Shown: in pieces, positions 15,192 to 17,190 of the stretch
How the letters are laid out: every line of letters starts with the position of its first letter
Position numbering within the stretch: the stretch's first letter is position 1
Source: CAZWZG01 sp964638245
Lineage (GTDB): Bacteria > Pseudomonadota > Alphaproteobacteria > Rhodobacterales > Rhodobacteraceae
Length of the DNA: 17,190 bases
NCBI GenBank assembly: GCA_964638245.1
Contig: CAZWZG010000056.1
Coordinates: 1 to 17,190 of the forward strand
Reading direction: 5' to 3'
The notes under the pieces: model-generated
Database searches by the model: none
What the model was told of the DNA's origin: nothing
Seen by the model: only the letters and a program-made list of their open reading frames with translations
Position numbers and translations under genes: made by a program

Positions 15192-15211
15192 CTGGGGGGC
15201 TCGCCCCCCAG
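15192..15211. terminator. G/C-run hairpin between convergent genes, candidate bidirectional terminator
   Basis: CTGGGGGGC and GCCCCCCAG are perfect 9-base arms around TC; in RNA, an 8-bp stem with a CTCG loop. It starts 6 bases after the SDR stop and 34 bases before the galM stop on the other strand, so it can serve both. There is no good T-run on the plus side. The bases after it (ACCCCCGAAGATATTTGAAG, 15212-15231) resemble a trailer I associate with repeated intergenic hairpins in Rhodobacteraceae; this is from memory. Confidence 0.6.
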
Positions 15212-15244
15212 ACCCCCGAAGATATTTGAAGACCTTTGGAGGGA

Positions 15245-16132
15245 TTAGCGGGCGCTGATGCGATATCGGGTGAGCTGGCGGAAGGTGTCGCCGGGGGCGA
15301 GCGTGATGCTTGGGAAGTTTGGGTTGTTCGGGGCGTCGGGCCAGAGTTGGGGTTCGACCGCAATGCCGGTCTTGCCTGTATAGATCTGAAGACCGGGGGC
15401 GTCGGTTTCGATGTCGAGACGGGCGTGAGGGCCTTGGAGGGCAATCCGGGCGTTCTGGTTTAGGCAGAAATTGTGGTCAATTGTCTTGGGCGGGACGCGC
15501 GGAGAGCGGAAATCGAACTCTGTGCCGTCGACGGCGGCAATCTCTCCGGTTGGGAGTGTGCTTGCGTTCACGGGGAGGTAGCGGTCGGCGTCGATCTGCA
15601 GTGACAGGTCGCCACCCCCAAGCGTCCAGTTTGGGTGGTGGCCGACATTCATCAGCGTCGGCGCGTCGGTTGTCGCAATGATGTCGAGCGTGAAACCGTC
15701 GTCAGTAAGGGTATAGGTCGCCGTGATTTTCCGGTTCCCTGTGAACCCCCCGAAGCCGTCTTTGAGCGTGAGGCCGAAGGTGGCGACGTCTTCGCTGATT
15801 TCGGTGTCCCAGATCAGCGTAGCGGTCGTGCTGTTGCCGGAGTGGAGGAGGTTGGCGCCTTCATTCGGAGTGAAGCTGTAGGTACTGCCATCGATATTTG
15901 CCTTGGCGCCGCCGATGCGGTTGAGGACAGGGCCAATGACGGGGCCGTTCCAGATGGCGGTGCCTTCTAGCTCGGCGGCGTCCTTGCTCGGGAGGGTGAG
16001 GCTTTCGGAGATGCCCTCAATGTGCAGGGCCTGGAGTCGGGCGCCATGGTCGAGGAGGACCATGGTGAAAGGGCCGCGCTTCAGTGTGTGAGCGGTCACG
16101 GCGCGACCGTCAGGGAGGGTTCCAAAGGTCAT
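15245..16132 (-). CDS. galM: Aldose 1-epimerase (galactose mutarotase family)
   Basis: Interconverts alpha and beta anomers of aldoses such as galactose; cytoplasmic, with no signal peptide. The 295-residue product starts MTFGTLPDGRAV and has the family landmarks: NRIGGAKANIDG (71-82), NLLHSG (94-99, with substrate-binding His97), MNVGHHPNWTLGGG (161-174, catalytic His region), DHNFCLN (219-225), and the catalytic Glu260 in GIAVEPQLWPDAPN. The protein is slightly shorter than E. coli GalM but complete. The ATG at 16132 overlaps the TGA of the upstream beta-galactosidase gene as ATGA, so its translation is coupled; an in-frame start much further upstream would read through the beta-galactosidase gene in a shadow frame. 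Mutarotation of the galactose released by the GH42 enzyme makes functional sense. Confidence 0.93.
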   Translation of the reverse strand: MTFGTLPDGRAVTAHTLKRGPFTMVLLDHGARLQALHIEGISESLTLPSKDAAELEGTAIWNGPVIGPVLNRIGGAKANIDGSTYSFTPNEGANLLHSGNSTTATLIWDTEISEDVATFGLTLKDGFGGFTGNRKITATYTLTDDGFTLDIIATTDAPTLMNVGHHPNWTLGGGDLSLQIDADRYLPVNASTLPTGEIAAVDGTEFDFRSPRVPPKTIDHNFCLNQNARIALQGPHARLDIETDAPGLQIYTGKTGIAVEPQLWPDAPNNPNFPSITLAPGDTFRQLTRYRISAR

Positions 16133-17190
16133 ATCGGCCACCAAGCAACGCCCGCGGGCGGTAGGGTCTGGTCGCGGTATTCGCGGGGCTCGGCGCTGTA
16201 GTTGACGGCGAACTCGTGGGTTTTCGTGCGACGGCGGCGGAGCCCTTCGGGCATGCTTTGGGTTTCGACGCCTGTCTCGGTGAGAAGGCGGCCGAGGATC
16301 ATGGTCCATGTGGCGGCGTCGGGCCAGCCGGCGAGGTAGCTCAGGCGGTCGCCGACCCATGCGGGTTTGCCATCGGCGCGGGCGAGGCGGACGGGGGCGT
16401 CGCCCTCAAGTACTTCGGCCCAGCCGGTGAACGTGCCGCCGTCTTCGAGGGGGACGGGGGCGTAGGGCGGCAGGCTTTCGAGGCGGGCGATGGTCGTGTC
16501 GAGGCCCGGGATCGCTGGCGGAAGCGGGACAGGGATCGAGAGTTCCTCGGTTTTGCCGTTGGTGCGCGGGCCGAGAAGGGCGTGAACGTCGCTGTCTTGG
16601 AGCGCCGCGAGCGTCCCCTCGGGCAAGGTCAGGATTCCAGGGGCAAGGACGGCCTTGTAGCCCGTGAAATCGGTGGTTTCGGCAGGGTGGATGTCGACAT
16701 CGACACCGAGGGCGCGCAGCGTCTTGTAGACCTCGAAAGTCAGGCGGAAACCGTCGAAATCGGCGCCCTGAGGCTGCGCTTCCCATGCCCAGATGGACGG
16801 GTAATCGATCAGGAGCGCAACGGGGGCCTGCACCTGCTCGATGTCTCCGAGGGCCGCGGTTTCCTCGGCGACGGTCTTCGCTTCGCCGTGGGCCACGGCG
16901 GGCTCGCTGTCGGGGCGCAGGAGGCCAGAGTGCATCTGCTCCTGCGCGAAAGGGGCCTGACGCCAGCGGAAATAGGCGACGGTTTCGGCGCCGTGTGCGA
17001 AGGCCTCCCAGGTCCAGAGGCGGACCATGCCGGGCAAGGGATCGGCGTTGTAGGGGGCCCAGTTGACCGGGCCGGGTTGCTGTTCGATCACCCACCAGCG
17101 GCCTTTGCCTACGCTGCGGTAGAGGTCGTGGTGGAAGGCCTGAAAGTCGGGGTCGCCTTGCCGAAGGTAGGCGGCCTTGTGGGCCTCGTC
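16129..17190 (-). CDS. GH42 beta-galactosidase (N-terminal part outside window)
   Basis: Glycoside hydrolase family 42 beta-galactosidase, cleaving terminal beta-galactosides. The frame is open to the right edge, giving the last 353 residues; the N-terminal half of the barrel with the acid/base Glu is missing. Visible are FHHDLYRSVGKGRWWVIEQQ followed by PGPVNWAPYN, where the Glu (residue 36 of the fragment) is the expected nucleophile, then GMVRLWTWEAFAHGAETVAYFRWRQ, a family hallmark. Next come the GATase-like trimerisation domain (DYPSIWAWEAQPQG, VLAPGILTLPEG) and the small C-terminal beta domain ending in AWWPI. No signal peptide can be judged. It is the upstream partner of the mutarotase gene (ATGA overlap). 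A sugar-uptake operon probably continues beyond the window. Confidence 0.94.
   Translation of the reverse strand, partial: DEAHKAAYLRQGDPDFQAFHHDLYRSVGKGRWWVIEQQPGPVNWAPYNADPLPGMVRLWTWEAFAHGAETVAYFRWRQAPFAQEQMHSGLLRPDSEPAVAHGEAKTVAEETAALGDIEQVQAPVALLIDYPSIWAWEAQPQGADFDGFRLTFEVYKTLRALGVDVDIHPAETTDFTGYKAVLAPGILTLPEGTLAALQDSDVHALLGPRTNGKTEELSIPVPLPPAIPGLDTTIARLESLPPYAPVPLEDGGTFTGWAEVLEGDAPVRLARADGKPAWVGDRLSYLAGWPDAATWTMILGRLLTETGVETQSMPEGLRRRRTKTHEFAVNYSAEPREYRDQTLPPAGVAWWPI

Noticed and set aside
1..17190. CRISPR arrays, tRNA/rRNA genes, insertion sequences, phage or toxin-antitoxin modules
   Set aside because: No regularly spaced repeats, cloverleaf sequences, transposase motifs or such gene pairs were seen; nearly all the window is accounted for by metabolic, transport and regulatory genes.

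Overview
The window reads as chromosomal DNA of a GC-rich alphaproteobacterium, most likely a member of the Rhodobacterales (Roseobacter group). The reasons are the membrane-bound cytochrome-c urate oxidase PuuD, a fused TRAP-TAXI transporter, an NtrC-family regulator that lacks the sigma-54 contact loop, and a G/C-run hairpin of a kind I associate with this order. No phage genes, transposases, CRISPR arrays, tRNAs or rRNAs were seen.

Layout. (1) 1-871, minus: acyl-CoA dehydrogenase, cut by the window edge, divergent from a GlxA-type AraC regulator (about 959-1909, plus). (2) 1891-7843: a urate catabolism locus. It holds ureidoglycolate lyase AllA and a fused allantoinase/OHCU decarboxylase (PuuE-UraD) on minus, 5-hydroxyisourate hydrolase UraH on plus, a PAS-PAS-GGDEF-EAL cyclic-di-GMP protein on minus, and urate oxidase PuuD on plus. 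Together they cover urate to 5-hydroxyisourate to OHCU to allantoin to allantoate, and then ureidoglycolate to glyoxylate plus urea. The allantoate-to-ureidoglycolate enzyme is not in the window. (3) 7883-14346: a regulated transporter unit. It holds a DctB-like sensor kinase and a DctD-like response regulator with an ATGA overlap, then a TAXI solute-binding protein, a UUCG terminator/attenuator and a fused TRAP permease, followed by an SDR-family protein (14404-15186). (4) 15245-17190, minus: an aldose 1-epimerase translationally coupled behind a GH42 beta-galactosidase that is cut by the window edge; the two convergent blocks meet at a G/C-rich hairpin (15192-15211).

The most interesting part is the two-component/TRAP unit. 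The DctD-like regulator has an intact receiver, Walker A, Walker B and Fis-type HTH, but the stretch that should carry the GAFTGA loop is about nine residues short and the loop is absent. An 18-bp palindrome, part of a 22-bp exact match in inverted orientation, occurs once before the kinase and once between the regulator and the TAXI gene. A sigma-70-like -10 element (TATGAT) lies about 57 bp downstream of the second copy's centre, and I found no sigma-54 promoter. My inference is that the regulator binds these palindromes and controls a sigma-70 promoter for the transporter, and possibly its own operon. A second point of interest is a cyclic-di-GMP enzyme embedded in the urate genes, sharing a CTAG stop tetranucleotide tail-to-tail with uraH.
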